A stretch of 64,000 nt of DNA. Source: Oscillospiraceae bacterium. GTDB taxonomy: Bacteria > Bacillota > Clostridia > Oscillospirales > Oscillospiraceae. The translations under genes and the position numbers were made by a program. The stretch is from NCBI GenBank assembly GCA_017395085.1, contig JAFPWF010000010.1:102705-166704 (forward strand). Reading direction: 5' to 3'. Every line of letters begins with the position of its first letter. Positions within the stretch are counted from its first letter, which is position 1. This document shows positions 15,331 to 23,827 of this stretch, piece by piece. The notes below the pieces were generated by a model that was not told the DNA's origin, made no database searches, and saw only the letters and a list, made by a program, of their open reading frames with translations.

Positions 15331-16284
15331 ATGATGAATTCACGTGACAATCTCACCTCTTTCCCATCGGTCGGCGCGCGGATCCGTTCGGCACGCAAGC
15401 AGGCGGGTCTCTCGCAGCAGGCGCTGGCGGATTTGCTCCTGGTCAGCCGCAACACGGTAGTGAACTGGGAAGCCGGCCGCTGCGCCACAGATTATAAAAC
15501 AGCGCTGAAGCTCTGCGACGTGCTTGGGCTGTCGCCGGAAGATCTGACGCTCTCCGGCGGAAGCGAGGTTTTCCGCGGCAAGTCCGAAGCCGGTACCGCA
15601 AGTGCCATCCCCCGGCCGGCCCCATCGGAACCGTATCCTTTTGACTCCGGTGAGCTGCGTTTTCTTCAGCTGTACCGGCAGCTCAGCCCTGTCGGGCGCA
15701 GGCGTGCACAGATCGCCCTGGAAGCCCAGCTGAACGCCGAGGTGCAGGCCCGTCAGACACGCACGGTTCCAGCCGCGGGTCCAGCCCCGGGGAGAGGAAG
15801 CCCGCCGGGCAATGTGTTCCGTCTCTTTGCCGACTATCCGGGAACTGCAGCCTCGGGTCCGGGCAGCGAGTTCGTCGACACCCGGCCTGAGCCCGTCTTC
15901 CTGCGTAAGAATCCGCGCAATGAGAGGGCTGACGCCGTGGTGCGCGTCAGCGGTGACAGCATGGAGCCTGTTTACCACGAGGGGGACTATCTCTACTTCC
16001 GATTTGCAAACTCCGCCCGCAGCGGGACCGACGTGGTTTGCTCGACCATTCACGGTGCGGTCGTCAAGCGTATGGGCGAGGATGGGGGTCTCTATTCGGT
16101 GAACCCGGAACGGCCGTTTCAGATGAAGACTGAAGCCGACAATGTCCGGCTGCTGGGTGTGGTTACAGGGGTCGCCTCACCGGGGGACTGGCCATCGCCT
16201 GCCGAACGTGATGAACTTTCCGTCCGCTTCCAGGCGGAAGAGAGGGACTTCCGCCGCAAGTACCGACTGGAGAACTGGGAGTAA
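15331..16284 (+). CDS. XRE HTH / S24 peptidase (LexA/CI-like) repressor
   Basis: A 317-residue protein. Residues about 10-65 are an XRE HTH (VGARIRSARKQAGLSQQALADLLLVSRNTVVNWEAG). A Pro/Ala/Gly-rich linker contains Ala-Gly pairs that could be self-cleavage sites. The C-terminal S24 domain has the catalytic Ser in VRVSGDSMEPVYHEGDYLYF and the general-base Lys in TIHGAVVKRM. Such proteins derepress targets on RecA/ssDNA or other stress. An ATG one codon later is equally possible. It is followed, in the same direction, by a TIR gene. Confidence 0.88.
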   Translation: MMNSRDNLTSFPSVGARIRSARKQAGLSQQALADLLLVSRNTVVNWEAGRCATDYKTALKLCDVLGLSPEDLTLSGGSEVFRGKSEAGTASAIPRPAPSEPYPFDSGELRFLQLYRQLSPVGRRRAQIALEAQLNAEVQARQTRTVPAAGPAPGRGSPPGNVFRLFADYPGTAASGPGSEFVDTRPEPVFLRKNPRNERADAVVRVSGDSMEPVYHEGDYLYFRFANSARSGTDVVCSTIHGAVVKRMGEDGGLYSVNPERPFQMKTEADNVRLLGVVTGVASPGDWPSPAERDELSVRFQAEERDFRRKYRLENWE

Positions 16285-16415
16285 TGCCCCGGCATGAACA
16301 ATCTGTGCACGGTCTGTAAACACCTGCGGTTCCGCCTTGACGGGACGGACCGACCGGCGTATACTGCACCGGCAATTTCGCAGACACTGCGGATGGAATC
16401 AGGAGTCTGATCGTT

Positions 16416-17474
16416 ATGTTATATGAAGATAAACGCCTTGCCCCCTATCGCGGGAAGGAGCCGTTTCTGTTTTTAAGCTATTCTCACAAGGACGCCGAGC
16501 AGGCTGCGGAACTGATTCTGCGTCTCAAGCAGGCGGGTTTCCGCGTCTGGTACGATGAGGGAGTGATCCCCGCAACCGAATGGGATGAAAAAATCGCCCG
16601 GGCCATCAAGCATTCGTCATACTTTGTATCGTTGATTTCCGAAGCATACCTCGCCTCGGCCAACTGTCTGGATGAACTGAACTATGCACGGGATCTGAAC
16701 AAGCCCCAGCTCCTCATTTATCTGGAGGACGTTTCGCTGCCGGAAGGCCTGGCCATGCGGCTCGGGCGGTTGCTGGCGGTCTACCGGAGCCGTTACGACG
16801 ATCCGGAAGCCTTCTACTCGCATATCTTCCGTGCCAAGGGCATGAAGGTCTGCCGTGGTGAACCGCTTTTGCCCGCATACGAAAACCTGGAAGGCACAGG
16901 CAGCGTCTCGGCGGAAACCCGGTACGAAAGTGCAGCAGGCAGTTATACCGGCAGGCTCATCGCGGCACTGGTCGTTCTGATGCTTTTGGTGACGGCACTG
17001 CTGGCCTGGAACTACCGCTCGGAGATTGGCGGGCTGATTAACGATCTCCGCTACAGCCATGTTGCTTCCCAGCAGAACACTGAGCCGGCTTCGCCCATTC
17101 CGGAAATCATTCCGGATCCATCCCCGATGCCGACAGACAACTCTGCCGACATCACCGTGGAGAATCCGGAACCGACTGCAACGCCTGCTCCTACCCCCGC
17201 CCCGACACCGACTCCAGCGCCCACACCCACCCCGACACCGACTCCAGCGCCCACACCCACCCCGACACCCACTCCGACGCCGACACCAACACCCACTCCA
17301 ACCCCCGCACCGACTGACACGGTCGTGGTAGTGGAGCCCTCGGGCGATGAGGGCATCGGAACAGACGATGCTTCCCCTGGTGAAGACGGATCCGGAAGCG
17401 ATGGATCAGTCGTTGTCGTAAATCCCGCCGAAGCAAGTCCGAGTCCTTCTCCCTCGGCTGAGGTCGGCGCATGA
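16416..17474 (+). CDS. Membrane-anchored TIR-domain protein with Pro-Thr tail
   Basis: Residues about 15-145 form a TIR domain: [69 protein letters not shown]; the Glu in NCLDE matches the NADase catalytic position of bacterial TIRs. One transmembrane helix follows ([18 protein letters not shown], near residue 180). The remainder is a (T/A)P repeat tail of about 50 residues and an acidic, low-complexity end, probably outside the cell. Bacterial TIRs act in NAD-depleting immunity or in signalling. A repressor with an S24 domain precedes it, and its stop overlaps the next gene by four bases (ATGA). Confidence 0.82.
   Translation: MLYEDKRLAPYRGKEPFLFLSYSHKDAEQAAELILRLKQAGFRVWYDEGVIPATEWDEKIARAIKHSSYFVSLISEAYLASANCLDELNYARDLNKPQLLIYLEDVSLPEGLAMRLGRLLAVYRSRYDDPEAFYSHIFRAKGMKVCRGEPLLPAYENLEGTGSVSAETRYESAAGSYTGRLIAALVVLMLLVTALLAWNYRSEIGGLINDLRYSHVASQQNTEPASPIPEIIPDPSPMPTDNSADITVENPEPTATPAPTPAPTPTPAPTPTPTPTPAPTPTPTPTPTPTPTPTPTPAPTDTVVVVEPSGDEGIGTDDASPGEDGSGSDGSVVVVNPAEASPSPSPSAEVGA
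17175..17320 (+). repeat. Pro-Thr codon repeat inside the TIR gene
   Basis: Degenerate tandem of six-base units (ACNCCN) encoding TPTPAP-type repeats, with one 30-bp unit present twice in a row. It is prone to slippage and length variation. Confidence 0.85.
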
Positions 17475-18355
17475 AGAAAAACGCTTCTCTGCTCGACCCC
17501 GCGCTGATTATTCTGGCCGCGGTGTTCTGGGGGAGCATGGGGCTGTTTGTCCGCCCGCTTTCAGCCCGCGGATTCAGTTCGCTGCAGATTACATCAGCGC
17601 GCCTGACCTTCGGCGCGCTGGTTTTCTGCGGTTTTTTGCTGCTGCGCGATCCGAAAGGGTTTCGGATTCACCGGCAGGATATTCCGCTCTTTCTCGGTCT
17701 GGGATTTGCCAGTGTACTCTTCTTCACGGTATGCTACTTTACGGCCATCACCATGATGCCGCTCTCGACTGCGGCCATTCTGCTGTACACCTCGCCTATC
17801 TGGATTATGCTGATGTCGGTGCTGTTCTTTCACGAAAAACTCAGCTCCCGCAAGATGTTGGCGCTCGCGCTTGCTTTCGGCGGATGTGTGCTGGTTTCCG
17901 GCTTTTCCGGCGGCGGGCTGACCGCGGCAGGTCTGCTCTTTGGCCTGGGCGCCGGTTTCGGTTATGGCCTGTACAGCATTCTCGGTACCATCGCGCTGAG
18001 GCGCTACAGCCCCCTCACGGTGACGACCTGGGCCTTTGTTCTTTCGGCAGTCGGCTCGTGGTTCATCTGCCGTCCCGCCGACATGCTAGAAAAGATCGCG
18101 GCCGCCCCTTCCCCGGTCGGGCTGCTGCTCTTATTCCTGCTGACAGCTCTGGTCACCGCGGTGATTCCCTATCTCTCCTACACGCAGGGGCTGAAGACAG
18201 TGGAGGCCAGCAGGGCGGGCATCATCGCCACCGTTGAGCCTCTGGTCGCTACGCTCATTGGGGTACTGGTCTTCGCCGAACCGATGACGCTGAGTTCCTG
18301 CCTGGGCATTGCGCTGATTCTATCGGCCATAGTGCTCCTGAACACCCGAAAATAA
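17471..18355 (+). CDS. EamA/DMT-family transporter
   Basis: A 294-residue protein with ten predicted hydrophobic helices in two EamA repeats (start [29 protein letters not shown]; second half [18 protein letters not shown] ... [46 protein letters not shown]). EamA carriers export or import metabolites such as amino acids; the substrate is unknown. The ATG overlaps the TIR stop, suggesting translational coupling. Confidence 0.9.
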   Translation: MKKNASLLDPALIILAAVFWGSMGLFVRPLSARGFSSLQITSARLTFGALVFCGFLLLRDPKGFRIHRQDIPLFLGLGFASVLFFTVCYFTAITMMPLSTAAILLYTSPIWIMLMSVLFFHEKLSSRKMLALALAFGGCVLVSGFSGGGLTAAGLLFGLGAGFGYGLYSILGTIALRRYSPLTVTTWAFVLSAVGSWFICRPADMLEKIAAAPSPVGLLLLFLLTALVTAVIPYLSYTQGLKTVEASRAGIIATVEPLVATLIGVLVFAEPMTLSSCLGIALILSAIVLLNTRK

Positions 18356-18374
18356 AAAACAGGATGAAATAATA

Positions 18375-18420
18375 CCCGCTTCCAAATCGGCCGGTCAGGC
18401 CGTTTCCGGAAGCGGGTTTC
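18375..18420 (+). terminator. Terminator after the EamA gene
   Basis: CCCGCTTCC pairs with GGAAGCGGG, with an inner GGCC/GGCC stem, followed by TTTCGACTTTC. Confidence 0.75.
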
Positions 18421-18460
18421 GACTTTCAACTGAATAATATTTGAGATTTTGAAATTGTTG

Positions 18461-18505
18461 TTTTCAAACGCTGAAAAGTATGCTACAATCAAACTACTTT
18501 CAGCG
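18461..18505 (+). promoter_or_regulatory. Promoter with inverted repeat before the molybdenum operon
   Basis: TTTTCA, 17-bp spacer and TACAAT form the promoter. An inverted repeat, CGCTGAAAAGTA (18469-18480) and TACTTTCAGCG (18495-18505), encloses the -10 element. It is a good candidate operator for a molybdate-responsive repressor; the MobA/ModE-like fusion encoded at 24.8 kb could be the binder (inference). Confidence 0.5.
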
Positions 18506-18545
18506 CTTACGACTATTTTTTAAAAACAATTCGCAGGTGATTTCG

Positions 18546-19571
18546 ATGAAACTCATGAAGACTGAAGAAGCCGTCGGGCAGGTCCTCTGCCACGACATTA
18601 CCCAGATTATCCGCGGCGTGACCAAGGGCGCCGTGTTCCGCAAGGGCCATGTAATTCAGCCCGAGGACATCCCCGTCCTGCTGAGCGTCGGAAAGGATAC
18701 TGTTTATATTTGGGAAAACGATGAAAGCATGCTTCATGAAAACGACGCAGCCTATATTCTCCGCGACATCTGCATGAACGAGCATATGCTCGCCTCCGAA
18801 CCGAAGGAAGGCAAAATCGAGTTGACGGCCGAAATTGACGGCCTGTTTCTGGTCGATCTCGAGCGTCTGCGCGCGGTGAACAGCCTCGGCGATATGATGA
18901 TTGCCACGCGCGCCTCCGGCTTCATGGTCAGGAAGGGCGACAAGCTCTGCGGTACCCGCGTCATTCCCCTGGTCATCAAAAAGGATCGTATGGAAGCCGC
19001 CAGGGCGGCAGCCGGAGACATGCCCATTATGAAGCTGGTACCCGTAAAGCCCAAGAAGTACGGCCTTGTCACCACCGGAAATGAGGTCTTCTACGGCCGC
19101 ATCGAGGATACTTTTACCCCCGTCATTCAAGCAAAGATGCGGGAGTTTGGCTGCGAGATGGCTGAGCATGTGATTCTGAACGACGACCATGAGAAGATTA
19201 CTGCCGCCATCAACGATATGCTCACGAAGGGCTGCGAGATGGTCATCTGCACCGGCGGCATGAGCGTTGATCCCGACGACAAGACGCCTCTCGCCATCAG
19301 GAACACCGGGGCAAACATCGTCAGTTACGGTGCCCCGGTGCTTCCGGGGGCTATGTTCCTGCTTTCCTATACCGGTGACGGCCGCCCGGTCTGCGGCCTG
19401 CCCGGCTGCGTAATGTACGCCAAGCGAACCATCTTCGACCTGGTGCTGCCGTTCCTCGTCACCGACACCCCCGTCACGGCGGAGCATCTGGCCGGTCTCG
19501 GCCACTGCGGCCTCTGCCTCAACTGCAAGATCTGCCACTTCCCGAACTGCAGTTTCGGCAAGGGCGTATAA
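18546..19571 (+). CDS. MoeA/MogA-like molybdopterin-binding protein with Cys-rich tail
   Basis: A 341-residue protein. The central part carries the MoeA/MogA molybdopterin-binding fold: GLVTTGNEVFYGRI, ILNDDHEKITAAINDML, MVICTGGMSVDPDDKTP and GLPGCVMYAKRTIFDLVLP. The N terminus (MKLMKTEEAVGQVLCHDITQI) is MoeA-like. The last 20 residues are Cys-rich (HCGLCLNCKICHFPNC), five cysteines suited to bind a metal or Fe-S cluster; this is unusual for MoeA. GGTGA precedes the ATG. It heads the molybdate uptake genes, consistent with molybdenum insertion or storage for the hydroxylase downstream. Confidence 0.85.
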   Translation: MKLMKTEEAVGQVLCHDITQIIRGVTKGAVFRKGHVIQPEDIPVLLSVGKDTVYIWENDESMLHENDAAYILRDICMNEHMLASEPKEGKIELTAEIDGLFLVDLERLRAVNSLGDMMIATRASGFMVRKGDKLCGTRVIPLVIKKDRMEAARAAAGDMPIMKLVPVKPKKYGLVTTGNEVFYGRIEDTFTPVIQAKMREFGCEMAEHVILNDDHEKITAAINDMLTKGCEMVICTGGMSVDPDDKTPLAIRNTGANIVSYGAPVLPGAMFLLSYTGDGRPVCGLPGCVMYAKRTIFDLVLPFLVTDTPVTAEHLAGLGHCGLCLNCKICHFPNCSFGKGV

Positions 19572-19736
19572 TTCTCTGCTTTAAAACTGAATAACCGGGC
19601 AGATCCTGTTCCATCCGTCTTTTCGCCGTCGTAACCCGCCCAGCGGGGACCGGACATTATCGGCGTATAGTAACGTTGAAATACACGTTCCTATAAATAA
19701 ACAGTTCCCTGAAATACGGGAAGAAGGAGAAAACCC

Positions 19737-20615
19737 ATGAAAAAAGTACTTGCGCTGCTGCTTGCGCTGACAATGGTATTCGCGCTGGCAGCATGCGGCC
19801 AGTCCGCTGCGCCCGCAGCCACAGCCGCACCAGAAGCTCCGGCGGAAGAGCCCGCCCCGGCTGAGGAACCTGTCGAAGAAGTTGAACTGATCGTCTTCGC
19901 CGCCGCTTCCATGACTGAGACGCTGACCGAGATCAAAGGCATGTATGAAGCCGCAAACCCCGGCGTGACCCTGACCTACAACTTTGACTCCTCCGGCACC
20001 CTGAAAACCCAGATTCAGGAAGGCGCCGACTGCGACCTGTTCATCTCCGCTGGCCAGAAGCAGATGAACCAGTTGGACATCACGGCCAATCCGGAAGTCA
20101 ACACCGACGGCCTGGACTTTGTACTGGAAGGCAGCCGCATCAACCTCCTGGAAAACAAGGTTACCCTGGTCGTTCCCGAAGGCAACCCCAAGGGCATCGA
20201 GAGCTTTGACGCCCTGGCCGAAGCCCTGAAAGCCGGAGACGTTTTCCTGTGCATGGGCAACAGCGACGTTCCCGTCGGCCAGTACACCCAGAAGATTCTT
20301 GCCTTCTACGGTCTGGACGAAGAAGAGCTTGCCGGCAAGGGCCTCATCAGCTACGGCACCAACGTCAAGGAAGTCACCACTCAGGTCAAGGAAGCCTCCG
20401 TTGATTGCGGTGTTGTCTATTGCACCGACGCCTTCTCCGCCGGCCTGACGGTTGTTGACAGCGCAACCGCCGAAATGTGCGGACAGGTTATTTATCCCGC
20501 TGCCGTGCTGAATGTCAGCAAGAATCCGAAAGCCGCCCAGGCTTTCCTGGACTATCTGCAGACGCCCGAAGCCATGGCCGTGTTTGAGAACGTCGGCTTC
20601 GCGCCCGTTGCCTGA
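19737..20615 (+). CDS. modA: Molybdate ABC transporter, substrate-binding lipoprotein
   Basis: A lipoprotein signal ends in the lipobox LAAC near residue 20, followed by an Ala/Pro/Glu-rich linker. The mature domain has ModA hallmarks: FAAASMTETLTEI (oxyanion-binding serine), NFDSSGTLKTQIQEGADCDLFISAG, ENKVTLVVP, DVPVGQYTQKIL and DCGVVYCTDA. It captures molybdate or tungstate outside the membrane. modB and modC follow. Confidence 0.95.
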   Translation: MKKVLALLLALTMVFALAACGQSAAPAATAAPEAPAEEPAPAEEPVEEVELIVFAAASMTETLTEIKGMYEAANPGVTLTYNFDSSGTLKTQIQEGADCDLFISAGQKQMNQLDITANPEVNTDGLDFVLEGSRINLLENKVTLVVPEGNPKGIESFDALAEALKAGDVFLCMGNSDVPVGQYTQKILAFYGLDEEELAGKGLISYGTNVKEVTTQVKEASVDCGVVYCTDAFSAGLTVVDSATAEMCGQVIYPAAVLNVSKNPKAAQAFLDYLQTPEAMAVFENVGFAPVA

Positions 20616-20726
20616 TCTGCCATAGACGAAATATGGAGAGCGGAGAAATCCGCCCTCCAATTCGTGTTTTTTAAGCGCGGGTTTTACGCGCGGTCATTCA
20701 CAGACTGAACGAAACTGGTGATCCAC

Positions 20727-21398
20727 ATGTTCGACTGGTATCCCTTATGGAATTCCCTGCGCATTGCGGCGATCAGCTGTGTGCTGGTGTTCTTCCTCGG
20801 CATTTTCTTCGCCTACTATGCGGCAAGGCTGCCCCGGACAATCAAGGGCATTCTCGACGTTATCCTGACGCTGCCGATGGTACTGCCGCCCACGGTCTGC
20901 GGTTACTTTCTGCTGCTGGTTTTCGGTGTGAAGCGGCCTCTGGGCATCTTTCTGCTGAAGTACGGCATCAAATTTGTCATGACCTGGTACGGCGGCATTT
21001 TAGCTGCAACGGTAGTCGCCTTCCCGCTGATGTACCGTACCGCCCGCGGCGCGTTTGAGAGCTTCGACCAAACACTCGCCTATTCCGGGCAGACACTGGG
21101 GCTCTCCAACACCTATATCTTCTGGCGTATTCGTATGCCCGCCTGCCGGCAGGGCATCCTGGCCGGAACAGTACTGGCCTTTGCCCGCGCCCTGGGCGAG
21201 TACGGCGCAACCAGCATGCTCATCGGCTACACACCCGGACGCACGGCGACCATTTCGACTACGGTGTACCAGCTTTGGCGTACCAACGATGAGAAGGGTG
21301 CAATGTTCTGGGTGCTCATCAACCTCGCCATCAGCACGGTAGTGCTGCTTTCCGTCAACATGCTGGAAGCCCGACAGAAGAAGGCGGTGAAAACATGA
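20727..21398 (+). CDS. modB: Molybdate ABC transporter permease
   Basis: A 223-residue integral membrane protein with the ModB pattern LPMVLPPTVCGYFLLLVFG, and the EAA loop TLGLSNTYIFWRIRMPACRQGILAGTVLAFARALGEYGAT that docks to ModC. The ATG at 20727 is preferred over a GTG nine bases earlier because GGTGA is then well spaced. Its stop overlaps modC by four bases. Confidence 0.93.
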   Translation: MFDWYPLWNSLRIAAISCVLVFFLGIFFAYYAARLPRTIKGILDVILTLPMVLPPTVCGYFLLLVFGVKRPLGIFLLKYGIKFVMTWYGGILAATVVAFPLMYRTARGAFESFDQTLAYSGQTLGLSNTYIFWRIRMPACRQGILAGTVLAFARALGEYGATSMLIGYTPGRTATISTTVYQLWRTNDEKGAMFWVLINLAISTVVLLSVNMLEARQKKAVKT

Positions 21399-22441
21399 GT
21401 CTCATCGTCGACATTCACCGTGACTTCGGCGGCTTTGTACTGGATGCCGCTTTTGAAGCCGAAAATGGTATTACCTGTCTGCTGGGCTCCTCCGGCTGCG
21501 GCAAGAGCCTGACGCTCAAGTGCATTGCCGGCATAGAAAAACCCGACCGCGGCCATATTGAGCTGGACGGTGTGGTGCTCTTCGATTCTGAAAAGCGCAT
21601 CAACCTCCCACCGCAGAGCCGCCGTGTCGGCTATCTCTTCCAGAATTACGCGCTCTTCCCCAACATGACGGTACGGCAGAACATTTTCTGCGGCCTGAAC
21701 CGCGAAAAGAACCGTACGGAAAAGGAACGCCGCCTTCGGGACATGCTGAAGCTGATGCAGCTGGACGGATTGGAGGAGCGCAAGCCCTCGCAGCTGTCTG
21801 GCGGACAGCAGCAGCGCGTCGCGCTGGCCCGCATTCTGGTCAATGAGCCGCGTATGCTGATGCTGGATGAGCCCTTTTCTGCTCTCGATGCACACCTGCG
21901 AGACTCGCTGAAGGTGGAGCTGCGCGACATGCTGCAGGAGTACGGCCGTGAGGTGCTGATGGTTACCCACAGCCGCGATGAAGCCTACAACATGTCGAGC
22001 CGTATCGCCGTCATGGATAAAGGAAGGCTTCTCAGCATCAAAGATACCAAAGATCTGTTTGCTGACCCCGGCAATACCCCTGCCGCAATTCTTACCGGCT
22101 GCAAGAACATCGCTCCGGCACGGAAAACCGGCATACACGAAGTGGAAATTCCAATCTGGGGCATCCGTCTCCAGACCGCTCAGGAAGTGAAAGACGGCCT
22201 GAGCGCCGTCGGCGTACGTGCGCATTATTATAACCCCTCCGCACCTCAGAACCGCTGGCCGGTCACCTATCTGGAGGAAATGGAAGAACCCTTTGAGGTT
22301 ATCATCCAATTCCGTTATGCCGGGCAGAACCCGGACAGCCCGCCGGTCTGGTGGCGCATCAGCAAGGATAAAAAGCCGCAGCAGTTTCCCACTGAACTTG
22401 GGATCTCTCCGGTCAACATCCTGCTGCTGTACGATGCCTGA
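21395..22441 (+). CDS. modC: Molybdate ABC transporter ATPase
   Basis: ABC ATPase with Walker A GSSGCGKSLT, Q-loop LFQNYALFPNM, signature LSGGQQQRVALARIL, Walker B MLMLDEPFSALD and the switch His in VTHSRDEA. A C-terminal extension of about 110 residues occupies the place of the ModC TOBE/regulatory domain. It energises the ModAB uptake of molybdate. Confidence 0.94.
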   Translation: MSLIVDIHRDFGGFVLDAAFEAENGITCLLGSSGCGKSLTLKCIAGIEKPDRGHIELDGVVLFDSEKRINLPPQSRRVGYLFQNYALFPNMTVRQNIFCGLNREKNRTEKERRLRDMLKLMQLDGLEERKPSQLSGGQQQRVALARILVNEPRMLMLDEPFSALDAHLRDSLKVELRDMLQEYGREVLMVTHSRDEAYNMSSRIAVMDKGRLLSIKDTKDLFADPGNTPAAILTGCKNIAPARKTGIHEVEIPIWGIRLQTAQEVKDGLSAVGVRAHYYNPSAPQNRWPVTYLEEMEEPFEVIIQFRYAGQNPDSPPVWWRISKDKKPQQFPTELGISPVNILLLYDA

Positions 22442-22517
22442 CAAGACGGCATCACAGCCTGTGCCCACCCGGATACGGCTGGCCGCCCAATCATTAAAAA
22501 AGAAAGGAACAATTATC

Positions 22518-22727
22518 ATGAAACTCAGTGCAAGAAATCAGTTCAAAGGCAAGGTCGTTGACATCCAGGAAGGTGCCGTCAACGGCATCGTGAAGATCGA
22601 CATCGGCGGAGGCAACGTCATGAGCGCCACCATTTCAATGAACGCCATCAAAGAGCTCGGCCTCGAAGTCGGAAAGGAAGCCTATGCCGTCGTGAAAGCC
22701 ACCTCCGTTATGGTCGGCATTGACTGA
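22518..22727 (+). CDS. Molbindin (single TOBE/Mop domain)
   Basis: A 69-residue protein: MKLSARNQFKGKVVDIQEG, followed by VNGIVKIDIGGGNVMSATIS, INAIKELGLEVGKEAYAVVKATSVMVGID-type sequence. This is the Mop domain that forms a hexamer binding molybdate in the cytoplasm. It follows modC and ends the operon at a terminator. Confidence 0.93.
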   Translation: MKLSARNQFKGKVVDIQEGAVNGIVKIDIGGGNVMSATISMNAIKELGLEVGKEAYAVVKATSVMVGID

Positions 22728-22750
22728 TTATACTATTACACAGCAACAAA

Positions 22751-22782
22751 GGGGCTGCCGTCCGGCAGCCCCTTGTCTTTTT
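22751..22782 (+). terminator. Terminator after the mod operon
   Basis: GGGGCTGCC pairs perfectly with GGCAGCCCC around GTCC, followed by TTGTCTTTTT. It also lies after the convergent xdhC-like gene. Confidence 0.85.
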
Positions 22783-22787
22783 CTATT

Positions 22788-23822
22788 TTACTGTTCCGTC
22801 CCGTCCTCGACCAGCACCAGCATTGTGCCGCCGCAGACCATGCCGTCGGATTCGGCCACCTCGCCGGTCAGGTCGATGTCCACCAGCTTGTAGCGTCCTG
22901 TTCCGATGATGCGTACGGCGTCCTGGATAACCGCCGCTTCGCTGCAACCTCCGCCGATGCTGCCCGTCACCTTCCCGAGAGGGCTGACCGCCATTTTGGC
23001 TCCGGTTCCGCGCGGCGTGGAGCCTTTGGTTTCCACCACGGTGACAACCGCTTTCGGGTCGTGGTTTTCGGCCAGGTACTCGAGCGTGGAAAGCTCCAGA
23101 TCGGAGTCGGCGCAGCAGCGCCCCGGTGCGCCGTGTTCCGGTTTTCGCTTGTAGGCGATGACTTCAGACAGGATGGAAACGGCGATCTCCGCAGGGGTGA
23201 TGGCGCCGATGTCCAGCCCGATGGGCGTACAGATCTTGCCGAGACGGTCTGTGTCAAAGCCTTCTCCCTTCAGCATCTCAAGCAGGCCCTTGGTTCGCCG
23301 GCGCGAGCCGATCATACCGAGGTAGGCGGGTTCTTCTCCGGGCAGCAGCACACGCAGGCAGTCGGCGTCGTGCCGATGGCCGCGGGTGATGACTACCACA
23401 TAATCAAACGGTGTCACACCGAACTTGAGGATGCCGTTTTCAAAGCTGTCGCAGGTGACGGCGGCGGCATCAGGGAAGCGGCGTTTGTTGGCAAACTCCG
23501 GCCGGTCATCCACGATGTGGACCTCAAAGCCGCATTTTGCGGCGAATTCGCAGACCGGCAGGGCGATGTGCCCGCCACCAAGGACAAGCAGGCGCTCCTT
23601 CGGCATGACGGGTTCGCTTATGTTCAGTGTCTCACCGTCGTATTCGGTTGTGACACGGGCAAAGCTCCTGCCTTTCGGATCGGTTACCGGGTTGACTCCC
23701 TCAAACAGCGCACGGCGCATTCCGGTGGCAATGTCACCTTCCCGGCCCTGAAGCACGGTTTTTACGGTGACGGGTTTTACCCGGGCAATGTTTTCCAGGA
23801 TTTCGGAATAGAGGTTGGCCAT
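22788..23822 (-). CDS. XdhC-family molybdoenzyme maturation factor
   Basis: XdhC proteins bind and sulfurate the molybdenum cofactor and load it into xanthine dehydrogenase-type enzymes. A Rossmann part comes first (LLVLGGGHIALPVCEFAAKCGFEVHIVDDRPEFA, about residues 75-110, and AYLGMIGSRRR). The XdhC/CoxI motif comes last (VVTVVETKGSTPRGTGAKMAV and SIGGGCSEAAV, about residues 255-300). This order is the reverse of canonical XdhC. It is the third gene of the minus-strand operon that faces the mod genes, five bases after the phosphatase/HD gene, and matures the Mop-like enzyme (inference). Confidence 0.88.
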   Translation of the reverse strand: MANLYSEILENIARVKPVTVKTVLQGREGDIATGMRRALFEGVNPVTDPKGRSFARVTTEYDGETLNISEPVMPKERLLVLGGGHIALPVCEFAAKCGFEVHIVDDRPEFANKRRFPDAAAVTCDSFENGILKFGVTPFDYVVVITRGHRHDADCLRVLLPGEEPAYLGMIGSRRRTKGLLEMLKGEGFDTDRLGKICTPIGLDIGAITPAEIAVSILSEVIAYKRKPEHGAPGRCCADSDLELSTLEYLAENHDPKAVVTVVETKGSTPRGTGAKMAVSPLGKVTGSIGGGCSEAAVIQDAVRIIGTGRYKLVDIDLTGEVAESDGMVCGGTMLVLVEDGTEQ

Positions 23823-23827
23823 GTTAT

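Noticed and set aside
15024-15488. Open frame on the minus strand over the S24 promoter and HTH
   Set aside because: It overlaps a clear HTH gene, has no ribosome site and no recognisable domain.
17175-17320. CRISPR-like or minisatellite array
   Set aside because: The repeats are codon-level Pro-Thr repeats within the TIR gene, without spacers.
18426-18545. Molybdenum-cofactor riboswitch before the MoeA-like gene
   Set aside because: The gap after the promoter is only about 60 nt, too short for the large Moco riboswitch fold; an operator explains the symmetry better.
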